Shown: positions 1 through 11,282 of the stretch, one piece after another | Position numbering within the stretch: the first letter of the stretch is position 1 | How the letters are laid out: every line of letters begins with the position of its first letter | From: Dryococelus australis | Taxonomy: Eukaryota > Arthropoda > Insecta > Phasmatodea > Phasmatidae | NCBI GenBank assembly: GCA_029891345.1 | Contig: CM056993.1 | Coordinates: 273,824,900-273,888,899 of the forward strand | DNA length: 64,000 nucleotides | Direction: 5' to 3' | Translations under genes and position numbers: made by a program | Notes under the pieces: model-generated | What the model was told of the DNA's origin: nothing | The model's database searches: none | The model's input: the letters and a program-made list of their open reading frames with translations, nothing else

Positions 1-55
1 TTTTTATGTATAGTATCATTTACAGTAAAAGTACACAAGTAAAACCACTTAACTA

Positions 56-1766
56 CGAGGACTGATTCAGAAGTCCTGGAAACTATTGTTTATCTCCCGA
101 AAATGATCCAAACACAGGGTATGTACTATTTAGAGTTGAAAGTGTATGGTAAGTAAGTTTCAAAGGTGACTCCACACGGGTTATGGGTGTAGCAATGTAC
201 GGAAAGGAGCAAAGACAAACTTGGCTGCTTGATATCACTTTTTAAATGATTTATTCTCATACAGCCTGTATACAGTAATTTGAACGGGTACTTATTGTAC
301 GTGTACAAGCTGTTTGACATCCTTCAATGTAGTCGTCGAGGTTGTCCATGGTTCATTGTGCAGCAGTGAGGCAGATGGGAAACACCATCGGCTGTATAAG
401 ATCCATCAATGTGTGCTACCGCTCTTTGAAATGCTGTGACAATGTCTTGTTTGTTGGCAAAGCTTTTACCAAGCAATTGCCTCTTCACTTTGGAAATAAG
501 ATCGTAGTCACACGGACTTAAGATCGGTTGAATAGGAAGGGTGTGGTAACACCTCCCATCCCCAACGTAGTAAACAACATGTAACACTACCTGCTGTATA
601 AGGTCTAGCGTTTTCATGTAATATTATAGTGTTTCCCAACAGTTCAGGACATTTCTCTCGAACTGCACGACAAAGATGGTACCACAGAAATGACAGGTAG
701 TACTGTGAATTTGCGGTACATCCCTCACAAACTAGATGACACACTAAAACAACTCGACTTTCATATGACAAAATGATCATCCGCTTTATAGGTGACAGGT
801 TTTGTCGTACCTTGTTTCTCCGTGGTGTTCCAGAATGATGCCATTCATGGGACTGTCTTTTCAATTCGGGTTTGTATGCTCGTGCTCTTGTTTCATCAAT
901 TGCAATAATACATTTCAGCATGCCATTACCTTCACAGTGAAAGAGTTCCAGATTGATACAACATGTCTCATATAAAGTCCACTTCTCTCACTCAGTTAAG
1001 TGATGTGGCAACTATTTAGCACAAATCTTCCGTACATTTAAGTCCCGCTGTAGAGTTCGGCACATTGACAATGCAGGAAGACCTGTATGCTGGGAAAATT
1101 CTGTAACAGTCCAGCGAGTGTCGTCCATTAGGCACTATTCGACCACAGCCACTCGTACATCGTGGTCAGCTGACACAGCACGTCCACTGTAAGGTAGGTC
1201 GGCTGTTGACTCTCTTTTCTATTTCAAGGTCTCTACCCACCTTGCCACTGTATGATAAGGTATAACGCAGTTACCCAGTGCTTCCCATAGCTCTGCATGA
1301 TATTCGCGTGCATTGCGGCCATGGGGTACTGCTATCGACTTTGGTTACATCCATTTTGCACTGCTGTCATCCAACAACTGATATAGGGAACATGCTCACG
1401 GCTGGACAGATGCACCCGTATCCCATCTGACGACAACAGCAGTTCAACATGGGGTAGCGCATGTTGACGAACCGTGGACAACCTCGGAGACTATTTTGAA
1501 GGATGTTAAACAGCTCATACATATATGATGCCTATCCATTCAAATGAGTGTATACAGGATGTAAGAGAATAAATCAATAAAACAGTGGTTTCAAGCAGCT
1601 GTGTTTGTCTTTGTTCTGTGCTGGACATTTCTGCATCCATACCCCATGTAGTATGACCTACAAAATTTATGTGTCATACACTTTCAACTGTACATAGTAC
1701 ATTTCCTGTGTTGGATCATTTTCAGGAGATAAACAATAGTCGCCATGACTTCTGAATCAGCCCTTG
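56..1766 (-). mobile_element. Degenerate mariner-family DNA transposon with ~90-bp TIRs
   Basis: The two ends are inverted copies of each other for roughly 90 bp (about 56-150 against 1675-1766, complemented). The left end begins CGAGGACTGATTCAGAAGTC and the right end reads almost the same on the minus strand. Both ends abut a TA dinucleotide (54-55 and 1767-1768), the target-site duplication of the Tc1/mariner superfamily. The interior encodes a broken minus-strand transposase. The N-terminal helix-turn-helix part (about 1500-920) is recognisable only with stops and frame changes, so the copy is inactive. It lies upstream of the psq exon, probably in an intron of the host gene. Confidence 0.85.
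324..921 (-). pseudogene. Mariner transposase catalytic domain, frameshifted
   Basis: The frame 921-508 begins with the IDET block holding the first catalytic Asp. It continues through a KPELKRQSHEWHH stretch typical of mariner/SETMAR transposases and reaches an HENARPYTA block, where the family normally has HDN, so the second catalytic Asp appears to be Glu. It ends at a PSYSTDL motif (family PPYSPDL) and then runs out of frame. The continuation, with the third acidic position in SPCDYDL followed by KRQLLGKSFANKQD, is in a second minus frame, 617-324. Together this is a D34D-type mariner catalytic core inactivated by a frameshift and a catalytic substitution. Assignment to the superfamily is firm, but the subfamily is not assigned. 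Confidence 0.8.
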
Positions 1767-1768
1767 TA

Positions 1769-3876
1769 TCTTGGTAAAAGTGTGAAGGGTAATTCACTCA
1801 CTCCTCTGTCGTTCCACAAGTGTCCAGCGATCAATAATTTACCATAAGCAGACAGGCCATCAGTTGTAAATGTGGATACACAACACCTGCAAGAAACAGT
1901 GTTGCAATATTTTCGTGGTACTGTTGCACCAAGCAATGTTACCACATCACACAAGCAGTACAGATTCAAATGTTAAGAAATAATTTAACAGGGTAATTGT
2001 AAATGGGCGAGTGCTCTGTGCATTTATAAACAATCAAACAGCTTTCAATAAATAAATCAAGCAAGTTATAGTTCTTGGTAACAAGTTTGTGTTTACATCA
2101 AGTCTGGTGCGACATAAACATATAACATGTTTAGAGTAGAATTACAAATTAAATTTTTTATATTTAAGTGCAATTTTTTCAAGGTATTTTAAGGACTATA
2201 AAAGTTTGTGACGAACTTTAGTTTAGACATTTGCATTCCAGGGAGCCTAGTAGAGCAGCCTTGCCACCCCACACCAATAATGCTTTGAAACAAATTAAAA
2301 AATTCATGAAATATATTAATTGCGTAAATACATTTTTAAGCTGCATGGATAAGCCAAACTTGGTTAATAGAAGCCTGAATAAAAGATGACGTACTCTATT
2401 TCAGCAGATGTGATGAATCCTCTTAAATAATGGTGTTGGAATGAGACCTATTACCAAAACACTGGCCAACTCTAGCCATACGTATGAGGGTAAGTGGGGC
2501 CACCCTGTGGAACATGCTTGTTGCTGGTGGAGATAGGTTTCTGGGGTTACATCTTCCTCGCCTCACCTTTCTTTCGAAGCCAGCAGCTTTCCTTTATGGA
2601 AGGAGCAAGTGTGGTTTAAAATAGTAATATAAACAGACTTCCTACTTGGATCTTGGTTCTAATCCGGTGATGTCTCTTGCCCAAGGCTCAAACTCAGAAC
2701 CTCTCATAACAAGTTTGAATACACAGGGGCATTATATGCAACGCCCTCACTCACATGATCTTAATTCCAGAGTTCATTAGTAGACTTGGGGAGGTGACGG
2801 GGGATTGTGCATATATTAATAAAATTAACACTTCCGAATTTGCAGCGTGAAATACTGTGGAGAAAAAAAACTTTATTCATATGAATATACAGCAAGTTTT
2901 ATTCCAGTTTTCTCTTCCAAATATTGGAGGAATAAATTTTTTACCATACCTTGAGTTTTTGGTTTTAATTAGATGAACCAGCAAAAAATGATTTGAATAT
3001 GAATGTGTATATGGTAATATCATCTAAATAGTGATAAATTTTAACAGTTTAGAGTAATTTTATTTATACTTTCAAGAAGTACCTTAAATACGGTAGACCA
3101 ATGTAGTCTTTTACACTGTTATTAGAGCATGTTTTGGTTTTGCACTAATTTTGTTATGTAGTTGTTCTGGGATAATTTATAATTGAAGATTAATTCTGTG
3201 CCACATTCTATTTTCTGTTGAAACCTAAGATTTTAAGACCTAGTCTTATAAAAGTCAAATTGCATCCTTTACATTTTCTCGAAGCACGAATGTTATTAGT
3301 TAACTGATCATCTCAGTATTTGAAATAAACAAGTGTTACTTACTAGCACAATAGATTAAAGTTTGTGCAAATTTTAAACTTATTTTATATTGTTGTTATT
3401 GTTGTGCGATTGTGGATTTTAAAATGCCAGACCATGCTGTATATATTTTTTGTGAAGAGTAGCTAATTGTATATTGGTGGTAACAGCTAAATATGTATAT
3501 TTATACTGTGTAGTATTCTTTGTGAAAAAAACAGTACCAAATACAGAAACCTATGAAATTTCTTAATTTGGCACAGATCTGTCGTAGTAGCTACAAGTTG
3601 GTGTTCAGTTGACATACAATACTAACTTCCTGCTCCTGCATCGACAATGTTCCTTGTAAGACTAAGACGGTTTAGTTTCTGAGTGTCTGCAGACATGGCC
3701 AGGCTCCCTTCCCATCCTTATTACATGGCGCACATGTATGTTGCAGTGGCAGTGTGTTGGCCATTCCAAATTTCTCTCAAGATAACTTCCATTTTTTAGT
3801 TCACCAACCTGTGGACACTACGATGTACTTGTGCCATGTAATGTGTTCCCATCCTAACACCAGTTTGCTCCTCCAG
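1769..3876. other. AT-rich non-coding stretch, probable intron
   Basis: No ORF here resembles a known protein. A moderately GC-rich patch at about 2470-2800 contains, on the minus strand, a GGTTCTGAGTTTGAGCC string reminiscent of a Pol III B box. It could be a badly decayed tRNA-derived SINE, but no flanking duplication is visible. The last ~30 bp form a good splice acceptor for the next exon: a TCCTAAC branch-point-like string near 3851-3857, then a pyrimidine run ending in CAG at 3876. Confidence 0.5.
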
Positions 3877-4526
3877 GTCTCCCATGGACCTTCCTGGAGC
3901 ATGGTTACCCACGCTTGGCCAGTCTGCACTGCGCCATGGAGACCCCTTCTCCTCGCGACATGTCGCAGTTCTCCGGACACCAGATGGTGCCCCTGCCGTC
4001 GTGTGGCGTCAGCTCTTCCCCTACAAGCCCCTGCCTCACTTCATGTCCTAGCATGTGCCCCAGTTCGTGTAATGGTCCAGCCACCACTACTCAGGTGCGA
4101 CGCAAGCGCAGCATCAACCCCCAGGCGGACGAGAACTTCATTAGAGCTCTAGAGGCAGTCCGATTCGGTGGTATAGGGTTCTGCAAAGCAGCTCGCATGT
4201 ATGGTGTTAATAACCGCACCTTGTGGCTAGAGTACAAGAAACGTGGATACCCGGTTACGCGGCCCAGCTTGAAAAGTCGCGTGAAGCAGGAGCCGACCCC
4301 TGTTCAGATGGAACAGGCATCCAGTATGATACCTCCTCAAGTGATGGGTCCACCACCACAAACAAGTACTGGTATGGGTGAGGGTTTTGCGGATTCCCGA
4401 CCACCACCACTGTTTGTCCATCCTCAGAGCCCCATGCCTCCTCGTCAAAGGTTCCAAGAAAGTGTGCAGATAAATGTCAATCCTTCATCCATGAACATTC
4501 ATGGTGTTCATTTCAGTGCCATGTGA
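3877..4526 (+). CDS. lola: Terminal exon encoding a psq-type helix-turn-helix (lola-like BTB transcription factor isoform)
   Basis: The exon opens after a strong acceptor (branch-like TCCTAAC, TTTGCTCCTCCAG). Two bases complete a split codon, and the frame then runs unbroken for 216 codons to a TGA at 4524-4526. A Ser/Pro/Cys-rich linker leads to a basic RRKRS string and then a psq/CENPB-type helix-turn-helix (about 4110-4247). Its hallmark GGIGFCKAARMYGVNNRTLWLEY is interrupted here only to keep quotes short: GGIGFCKAARMYGVN, then NRTLWLEYKKRGYP. The tail is rich in Pro, Gln and Met. Psq domains bind DNA (GAGA-like sites in pipsqueak), so the product should be nuclear. The full protein would need an upstream exon, presumably BTB-encoding, which is outside the window. 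I recall a very similar module in Lola isoforms, so lola is my best guess; bric-a-brac-type genes are an alternative. The exon and domain calls are firmer than the gene name. Confidence 0.6.
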
Positions 4527-5235
4527 AATTAGTCCTGTGCTGCACAGTTGCTGTGTCAAATAGACCATATGTGTTAAAAATATGTGCTTGTTTTTTGGTG
4601 CAATTAATTTTAAATCACAAAGCTGATTTTTTATTTGATTGTGTAGTTGCAAATGAATTTTAAAAGTTTTTGTAGACTGATCCAGTGTTTATTTTAAGTT
4701 AACATTATACGTCAATTTTTATATTATGTAAGAACTGTACTTCTGTTCATAAAGAATTCCCAGAATGAATTATCGTACAGGTTTTAAATGCTGTCAGTAG
4801 CAACAAATTCCTAGTTATGTATTGTATGTGGCTGGAAGATTTTTGAAAATGTGTATCATGTAAAACTCCTTTGATTACAAATTAGCAAACTGCTTATTAT
4901 TAGCAGAGTGGTATAACTTAAGAGTATTCACATTACAGTACATTTCTCATAACCCACTTACAGCATTGTTACAAAAATTGAGCTACTGTATGTTCCACAA
5001 ACAATTTTGGTATATGGTGGCCAGAATTTAACTTTTCCATGTAGTCAATGTCAGCAGGTATAATGCAATGGGAGATTTTATTGTAGGGTTGTAACGTAAC
5101 TTTGCATTTTAGGAAAAATAATAGATTTTACAAGGGAAATAAATATTTGCAGTTCTTGCTAGGTTATAATGCTGTAACATAAATAAAGATGTATTACTCT
5201 CATTAATTGTTTATTAACTGTTCAAATAAAGGACT
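4527..5235 (+). other. Probable 3' UTR of the psq-exon isoform
   Basis: Following the TGA, the sequence turns strongly AT-rich with no ORF. Canonical AATAAA hexamers occur at 5138-5143, 5182-5187 and 5225-5230, giving a plausible cleavage zone around 5160-5260 and a 3' UTR of about 0.65-0.75 kb. No transcript evidence is available, so the actual poly(A) site is inferred. Confidence 0.5.
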
Positions 5236-6270
5236 GTTAAGTGGATGGTATTATAGTGGTATAGAAGCACGAAAAATTTATGCAGTAGTGTCCTTATAAT
5301 ATGTTCTAAGATGTATTGTGGACACATGTCTTATATAACATAAGTTTATCATAGTAAAGTCATTACCAACATTAAATAACGTACTAATAAAATCCTCTGA
5401 CCACTATTAGTTACAACTCTTAGATTTCTGGGTTTCAAGCACTACATAAAAGTTATGGAATAGAATGTGACTCATCAGATTTAATGTGTAGTTTATGTTA
5501 GGTGCATGATTGCAAACTGTAGTAATGTGACATGTTGAGCAGTGATATACAAAATATAAAAATATACAAAATTATATAAAATGACTGGTTGCTTTTCAAA
5601 CAAATGTACATAGTTGGCCACAGAATATGATTTACCAAATGATACTATCCTGTTAGCAATGGTAGGGAAACTCCTTTGAAATTGTAGCTAGCTCACACTT
5701 CAAAAATCCTTTTCCTGGAGTTAAACTTATTTCAAGTTCCCTTTTTAAGACACTTCGTACCACAGTTTTTGTTGATAGTGAGTGGCTACACTAAAAGAGT
5801 ACAAATTTTACTATTCATTTTATTTATTTATTTATTATTTATTTATTTTTTATTTTATTTATTTATTTATTTAATTATTTTTTTATTTTAACAAAAGAAG
5901 CCTTTAAATGTGTTTAGTAGAAGCTGCATATTAAAGTTAGAATTTTCTGATTACTTATTTTTTGTTTATTTGTTTTATCAAATTAAGCTTAAAATTAGTT
6001 TTCAGTAGAAGTTGCATTTGGAAGCAAGAATTTACAAATTACACCTTACTTGTTTGTTTATCTTATTAAATTATGCCCTAGAATTTGTATTCAGTAGAAG
6101 CTGAATTTGTACGTGATGCAACTATAGTCATGTTACATGTTTGTCTTGTTATTGTGCTCTCGCTTGGCAGATACCCTTCTGAAGACGTCATTATTACATC
6201 TGTTATTCGTATATTATTAATACTATTAATATTTTGTTGAAATATGTCTCTTTTTAAAAGCCATCAAAAA
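5236..6270. other. AT-rich non-coding stretch with a TTTA microsatellite
   Basis: No coding feature is visible. An imperfect (TTTA)n tract spans about 5816-5890. Two loosely similar segments follow at about 5895-5990 and 5990-6090; both contain the motif AGTAGAAG followed by TGCAT or TGAAT, which hints at a decayed short tandem duplication. Confidence 0.45.
5816..5890. repeat. (TTTA)n microsatellite
   Basis: About 75 bp of imperfect TTTA/TTATT repeats, read directly from the sequence. Confidence 0.85.
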
Positions 6271-6905
6271 TGGAATTTTCTCTTTTGTAATTGGCAGCTG
6301 ATCTACCATAATGCAGTCGACTGATGCACTGCCAATTTTAGGTGTGGAAGTTTCTGGGTTCTAATCCTACGTAATGAATGGGTATTAGTTTAAGCTAGAT
6401 CATAAGTTAGTTTGTAAGTCAATCCTCTGATAAGCCTTCAGGCATAACACCAGGGGACATTAATAAACCCTCTCCAATTCCAATTTTGTAATTGTTTGGC
6501 GACAAATGAGGTGGCAGTTACTTTTTTGTGGTGTCATTTTATTGGGAAGATGTCTATTTATTAATATAAATTAATGTTTAGTGAAAATGTCCTCAGATTT
6601 TTTAGTGAGAGGCTTCCAAACATTGAATTCTTCACTATTCAAAAGTATGTAGTCTCAGATATTAACGTTGTTATAACTGATTGGCGACAAAGGCGGCCAC
6701 ATTTATATTTATGTGGTGTCATTTTATTCGGAAGATTTATGTTAATAATATAAATTAATTTTTCTTTGAAGCGACCTGTGATTTTTCCCAAAAGGCCACC
6801 AAAACTTGAATTTTTGTTGGGGAAAAAATAATTTGTTTCCATTGTTACAGTTTTTGTAATTGATTGGCGACACATTTGTGTGCTTGTGTGAGTCGGCACT
6901 CTGAC
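6258..6905. repeat. Diverged ~184-bp tandem repeat, about 2.5-3 units
   Basis: The motif TTGGCGACA recurs at 6496, 6681 and 6864 (spacings 185 and 183). Each is preceded by a TTGTAATTG/TTATAACTG-like block. The first two are followed by GTGGTGTCATTTTATT and then by AATATAAATTAAT. A GGCCACCAAAA-like block recurs near 6258 and 6795. The leftmost unit is split by the SINE at 6294-6483. No coding sense is apparent, and the unit could be a satellite remnant or part of a larger repeat. Confidence 0.7.
6294..6483 (+). mobile_element. tRNA-derived SINE with 11-bp TSD
   Basis: The 190-bp insert is bounded by perfect direct repeats TTTTGTAATTG at 6283-6293 and 6484-6494. It has a tRNA-like head: an A-box-like ATGCAGTCGACTGATGCA stretch near 6311 and a B-box-like GGGTTCTAATCC near 6357. 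The tail is unrelated and ends in a short A/C-rich segment. Together these features fit an L1-type target-primed SINE insertion into the ~184-bp tandem repeat. The head is diverged, so the source tRNA is not assigned. Confidence 0.65.
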
Positions 6906-8645
6906 AAACAGAGATGTAACAAGGCTGCCTTGATCTCTGCCATGATGTAAGGCCACAAAATAATGGGAAGAAATTAAGAAATTCACTGAACACAAAAGTA
7001 GAATGTAGTTGCTGTTTGGTGCCAAATACAATAAACACACCCATTGCTAAAACCTAACATCAATATAAACAACAATTCTCTATAGGAAACAAAGGCTAAA
7101 GCTCATGAGTTCACATGATGCTACAAGCTGTTGTAAAATATGTATGACAAAGATGACAAAACATCCATTGTCGAGCACATGCACACTTCCAAAACACAGT
7201 TGTGACCCATGTTGGGTGCACAAAACAGTTCACTAATGGTTGTGCATAATGTAAGACAAAGTACTGTTTACACTGTAAACAAACAAATAGTCGATAAAAC
7301 TGGCATCTGTCCGGATCAAAGGACCAATGTTTGGGTTTTATGGACTGTAATATTTAAAAGCACACAAATTATACACCGTTTATGATATGCAATGCTCACC
7401 TCAGTGCCATTTTGAGCGAAACTACGGTGAAATCCCATGAGGTCTTCTTCAGTGGTGCCATCACCAGCAACAAGTTGAAGGCGGGAGATTCAAATTTTAA
7501 AATGTCACCAATTACACTAGGTATATCCATATGTACAGTGATTTTAACAAAACTGTCTTGTCGAGTGCCGCATCTGAAGCCAATTTGCGGTCTTGTTTTT
7601 ATGCTAGTTTTGATTTGTTCGGTAATCTGTGTTCATATCTGCAGGTGTGAGGAATAATTTTAACTGTAGCATGTCTACCAATATTGTTTCATGAATGATA
7701 AACTGCTTATTTTCTAGTAAATGGTGAACAAATTGTCTTGTTTGCTGGATGATGTTACAGCCCTGTTTTAGGCGAATTTTGCTGTTAATTAGCATTCATA
7801 TCTCCATTTCTGGGGATTCCTTTAACCAGAAAATGCCTACTTTTGAAGTGTTAATGTTTCACTAGTAAACAATAAACAACATATAGTTTGCTTTCGTAAA
7901 CAGCACAGTCTCATTGGTCACCGGCTGAATGATCTGCTCATTGATACAGACATTACAATTTTTGAGCCTGAAAAATAATTAGAGCCGAGTTTGAGCTGCA
8001 AGCAGGTATTCGTCTTGAGCTCAATTTTTGAGTAGTCACAGATCTCTACTTTCCTTTATTTGGCAACCCTGTGTCTAAGTGATAAAATCAAATAATATTT
8101 CACCTAAAAAAGTTAGATTTTTGAGGCATTGGATTTGTTTCTCTATGACCTTTGACAATAATTCAAAAGGGCATCCTTGCACTTTCAATGAGTTACACAG
8201 CACTCAGACTTGGTGTTTTTGCATTATTTGGTGACATTGATGTATCTTGTATGCCCATGGAGGACATCAGTTTACTCATAAAATTTGTAAGTATTGAAAT
8301 AAATTAATATTTCAGTATCACATTCTCGGATTTTCCTGCAGTCAGCAGTCAGCTAACAAATCAATCAGAAAATCAAGGACCTTAATGGCATGAAAAGTTT
8401 TGTGCCTTGACAGATGTGTGTGTTGTTACCATTTGATAAATCTGATTTCTGTGTGCTGATGTATAACTTAGTTGGCTGGCATAACCTATGCCCTTGTTCC
8501 CCATAAATAACTGTTTTTTACCACTGTTTTGTCAGCAATGGTGTTTTGAAGAAAATAACCCCATGGTTGGCAAGTGATTACTATGTTACATTTTGTTTGT
8601 ATTATTGCATGAAGTTTCTGCCTTGCCTATTGCCCCAATTTCACA
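6906..8645. other. Non-coding stretch, nothing recognised
   Basis: Short open frames exist here (for example 7382-7657 plus and 6639-7040 minus). They have no recognisable domain, biased composition and no supporting splice or polyadenylation context. Treated as intron. Confidence 0.4.
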
Positions 8646-8653
8646 TACTAAAG

Positions 8654-8901
8654 CGGGGATTCCCAAACTTTAGTTTATCATGGCCCCCTTCTGCAAAAAA
8701 AAAATAACTTCGCCCCCCCATGTCACAACTTAATTATTATAATGTTTTTAATAAGATTCCCAATTCTTGGTTGAATAGAAGAAATAGCACAATGTAAATC
8801 ACTGGCAATATCGAGTTTGCTTCTATACTTTGGCGTCCGCGCCCCCTTTGCATGTTGTTACACCTCCCTTGGAGGGCGCGACCCCCACTTTGAAAATCAA
8901 C
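8654..8901. mobile_element. Short non-autonomous hAT element with 8-bp TSD
   Basis: A 248-bp element sits between perfect 8-bp duplications TACTAAAG at 8646-8653 and 8902-8909. Its left end, CGGGGATTCCCAAACTTT, and the complemented right end, with GATTTTCAAAGTGGG, are imperfect inverted repeats. They follow the hAT pattern of a GGG-TTCCCAAA terminus next to C/G runs. There is no ORF. Two GCCCCC-rich blocks (8680-8720 and 8840-8890) are complementary in character and give the element fold-back potential. Confidence 0.75.
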
Positions 8902-8909
8902 TACTAAAG

Positions 8910-10862
8910 AAAGCTGTACTTGGATACGAACTTGTAACTAATCTATTTGCTCACAATCATGTGAAGTAAAGATGGTCTTTATTCTTCCTATCAGCAGTTC
9001 AGTGCAGTTTTTTTCATTACCACGCAGTCTCACAAAGGGCGGTTTCTGGCCTAGGAAACCTTGGTGCATAGCATAAGTAATGGCAGGCAAGCGGACAGTT
9101 GTGTGCTAGCGAGGTGGTGTTTGTTAGTAGATCTTTGCCACTTTGTAGTCGGACAGTAGTGGCAAAGAGTTGACAACCAAAACGAATGCAAAAATTAATT
9201 TTCTGCATACTTCCTTCAAATTTTTCAATTATTTAGCTAAATTTTTTACAGTTCCCAAGAAGGATTGTTATTCAGAGGTTGGCTATATGTCTCTAAAACA
9301 ATTAAAATTAAATTTTCCTGAGTGTTACAGTAATCTGGCTGTTTTCTTGTTTATGTGGTATTTTTTGCAGAACGCCTACACTATTGTCTTTTAGATACTT
9401 ACCGATATTGATTTTAGTGGGCTTCAATAACCACTAGTATTATTGTATGTATTTGAAATATTCTCATGTAGTGCAACATGAATCTTGCTGTTATAAACAG
9501 CAATACCTGTATACCAGCTCACAGGAAAATTGTGTTGAGTGGGGTGTCTTCCATTTGTGAATTTGTGAATTACTTCGAAGCTTCAAACATTATGATCATC
9601 AGTTTAAAAAAATATTTTGTGAAATCTGAACCTCCCAGAAATTTTGAACCGCAGGCAGGAGGAACAGCAATGTATCCTTCTGTTTTACTGGGCAGTGTCA
9701 CAGTTTGCTGTCTAAGGAAAGGAGAATGTGGAGTGAGGAAGAAAGATGAAAACACCAGAGCATTTTTGCGTAGTACTTGCTTAGTGCTTTCAGCTGTATG
9801 CACATGTTGCACAACTGCTAGTTTCATGAGGCAGTCAGCAGGTTGAACGCATTTGTCAATGGGACAAATTCCTAACTTTAACCCTGTTATTTTTTTTTTT
9901 TTTTTTTTTGTTGTTTGGGTTTAGTTTATTTACTTTGAAGTAGTGTCAGTGTTAGTTGATTTAAATTTTACTGAAGTATTCCACCATTACAAAACTATGT
10001 GCAATTGATGTGATTTAAATATAAATAAGTGTTCCTGTTTACTGTATTTACTATTTTTTAAATCAAATTCAGAGCAAATCAAACTGAGTTTTCAGTATTA
10101 AACTCACATCACTAGGTTAATAAAGGCATTAAAAAATCATATCCAATTTTTTTTAAGCTAAAATGAAAAATATATACTGTACATGCTACTAAACAAGCAG
10201 TGCTAGAACAGATAAATTTTGAAAAGTCTAATCAATGCACTTTTTTTAGGCAAGAGCTCCACATAAGAGGTCAGTATGAGTGAAAGGCTGGTGCTTACAG
10301 AACAAATTATTTGGAACATCTTAATATGTCAAACGTCTAGGACTCATGTTAGACACGTACTTAAATACATCTATAGTATTTCATGGAGCTTTCCAACGAT
10401 TAATACTTATGATATTAGTGTTATTTATGAATATTTCGAGGAGTTGTAGAAAAAGGAAATTGACACGAGTAGACTTAGTAGTTGTAATGCTTGTTGACAC
10501 TTCTAAATATACCACGTAAATCACAGCTGCCAATTGTTTTGCATTAAGTTCATGGAGGTAAATTTAAGTAAAGATTACCTGTGTTTTGTGTGCAGTTAGT
10601 GAATTCGCCTTTGCATAAAAGTTGACAGAATTAAATTCTAATGAATCCTGAATGATGAGTGGTTATTTCAGTGGTTTGCATAAGAAGGGTTTGTCATCAT
10701 ATCTGAAAGCACTCTTCATTCAGTGCTACACTCATGTTCTAAATTTGGCTAAGTATTTTAAACTTATAGAATGTAAAATATTTTTCCAATCTCTTAACTT
10801 CATATTTTTTTCAAGTATTCTGAAGAAAACTCATCTCCAGCAGGAATTTGTCTTAAAAATAT
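8910..10862. other. Non-coding stretch, nothing recognised
   Basis: The longest open frame (9478-9846 plus, 122 codons) lacks any domain I recognise and looks like chance. A homopolymer T run lies at about 9889-9908. No splice-flanked conserved exon was found. Confidence 0.4.
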
Positions 10863-10863
10863 A

Positions 10864-11280
10864 GTGGAGCCCCTGTTTTACCCCCCATTTTCCTGCAGTT
10901 TACACATATGTACTTTTTATGTCCCAATGTTGGTTTTTACAGCGTAAGTTACCTCCATTTTACACTTTCCTACATTTTGCAACAATTTTTCCTAGTCCTA
11001 TGAAAAGTGTAAAATGAGTGAAGAGATTTGGGCGGCTCTTAACAGGGAGGTCTTGAGAGCTGATGCGGTGATTGAAGTGAATATGGAGCAGCACCAAAAT
11101 GAAGGGGTGGGGGAAACGGGAGATCCCTGTGAAAACCCCCTGACCAACGGCATCGTGCGGCACGATTCCCGCTTACAAAAATCCAGTGACCCCGTTGGGG
11201 ATTGAACCCGGTTCGCCTTGGTGGGAAGCAAGCATGCTAATCGCTCAGCCACCGTGGCCCCTGTAAAATAAGGGTTGCAC
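10864..11280. mobile_element. TA-flanked MITE (pogo/mariner-like) interrupted by a SINE
   Basis: The left end GTGGAGCCCCTGTTTTAC and the complement of the right end (GTGCAACCCTTATTTTAC) match at about 14 of 18 positions. Both are flanked by TA (10862-10863 and 11281-11282). Removing the SINE and one copy of its TSD leaves a MITE of about 163 bp. The GTGGAACCCC-like terminus is characteristic of Tigger/pogo-derived miniature elements. It has no coding content of its own. Confidence 0.65.
11019..11261 (-). mobile_element. tRNA-derived SINE (family S1) with ~11-bp TSD
   Basis: On the minus strand the insert begins with a tRNA-like head: A box TGGCTGAGCGATTAGCATG and B box GGTTCAATCCC (complement of 11198-11208). 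The body ends in a conserved GCTGCTCCATATTCACTTC block. Flanks are TGTAAAATGAG (11008-11018) and TGTAAAATAAG (11262-11272), one mismatch in 11. A second copy with the same head and tail blocks lies at 45826-46086 on the plus strand, so this is a dispersed family. Confidence 0.8.
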
Positions 11281-11282
11281 TA

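Noticed and set aside
3754-4152. Plus-strand 132-codon frame overlapping the psq exon
   Set aside because: It is in a different frame from the psq domain and crosses the splice acceptor; it encodes nothing recognisable.
6639-7044. Two overlapping 100-133-codon minus frames
   Set aside because: They run through the ~184-bp tandem repeat and share no similarity with known proteins.
9478-9846. 122-codon plus-strand frame with many Cys
   Set aside because: Cys spacing fits no zinc finger, no acceptor supports it in the phase shared by the other exons, and no domain is recognisable.
11198-11260. tRNA gene on the minus strand
   Set aside because: A and B boxes are present, but the sequence continues into a SINE body with a TSD and cannot form a full mature tRNA acceptor stem by eye.
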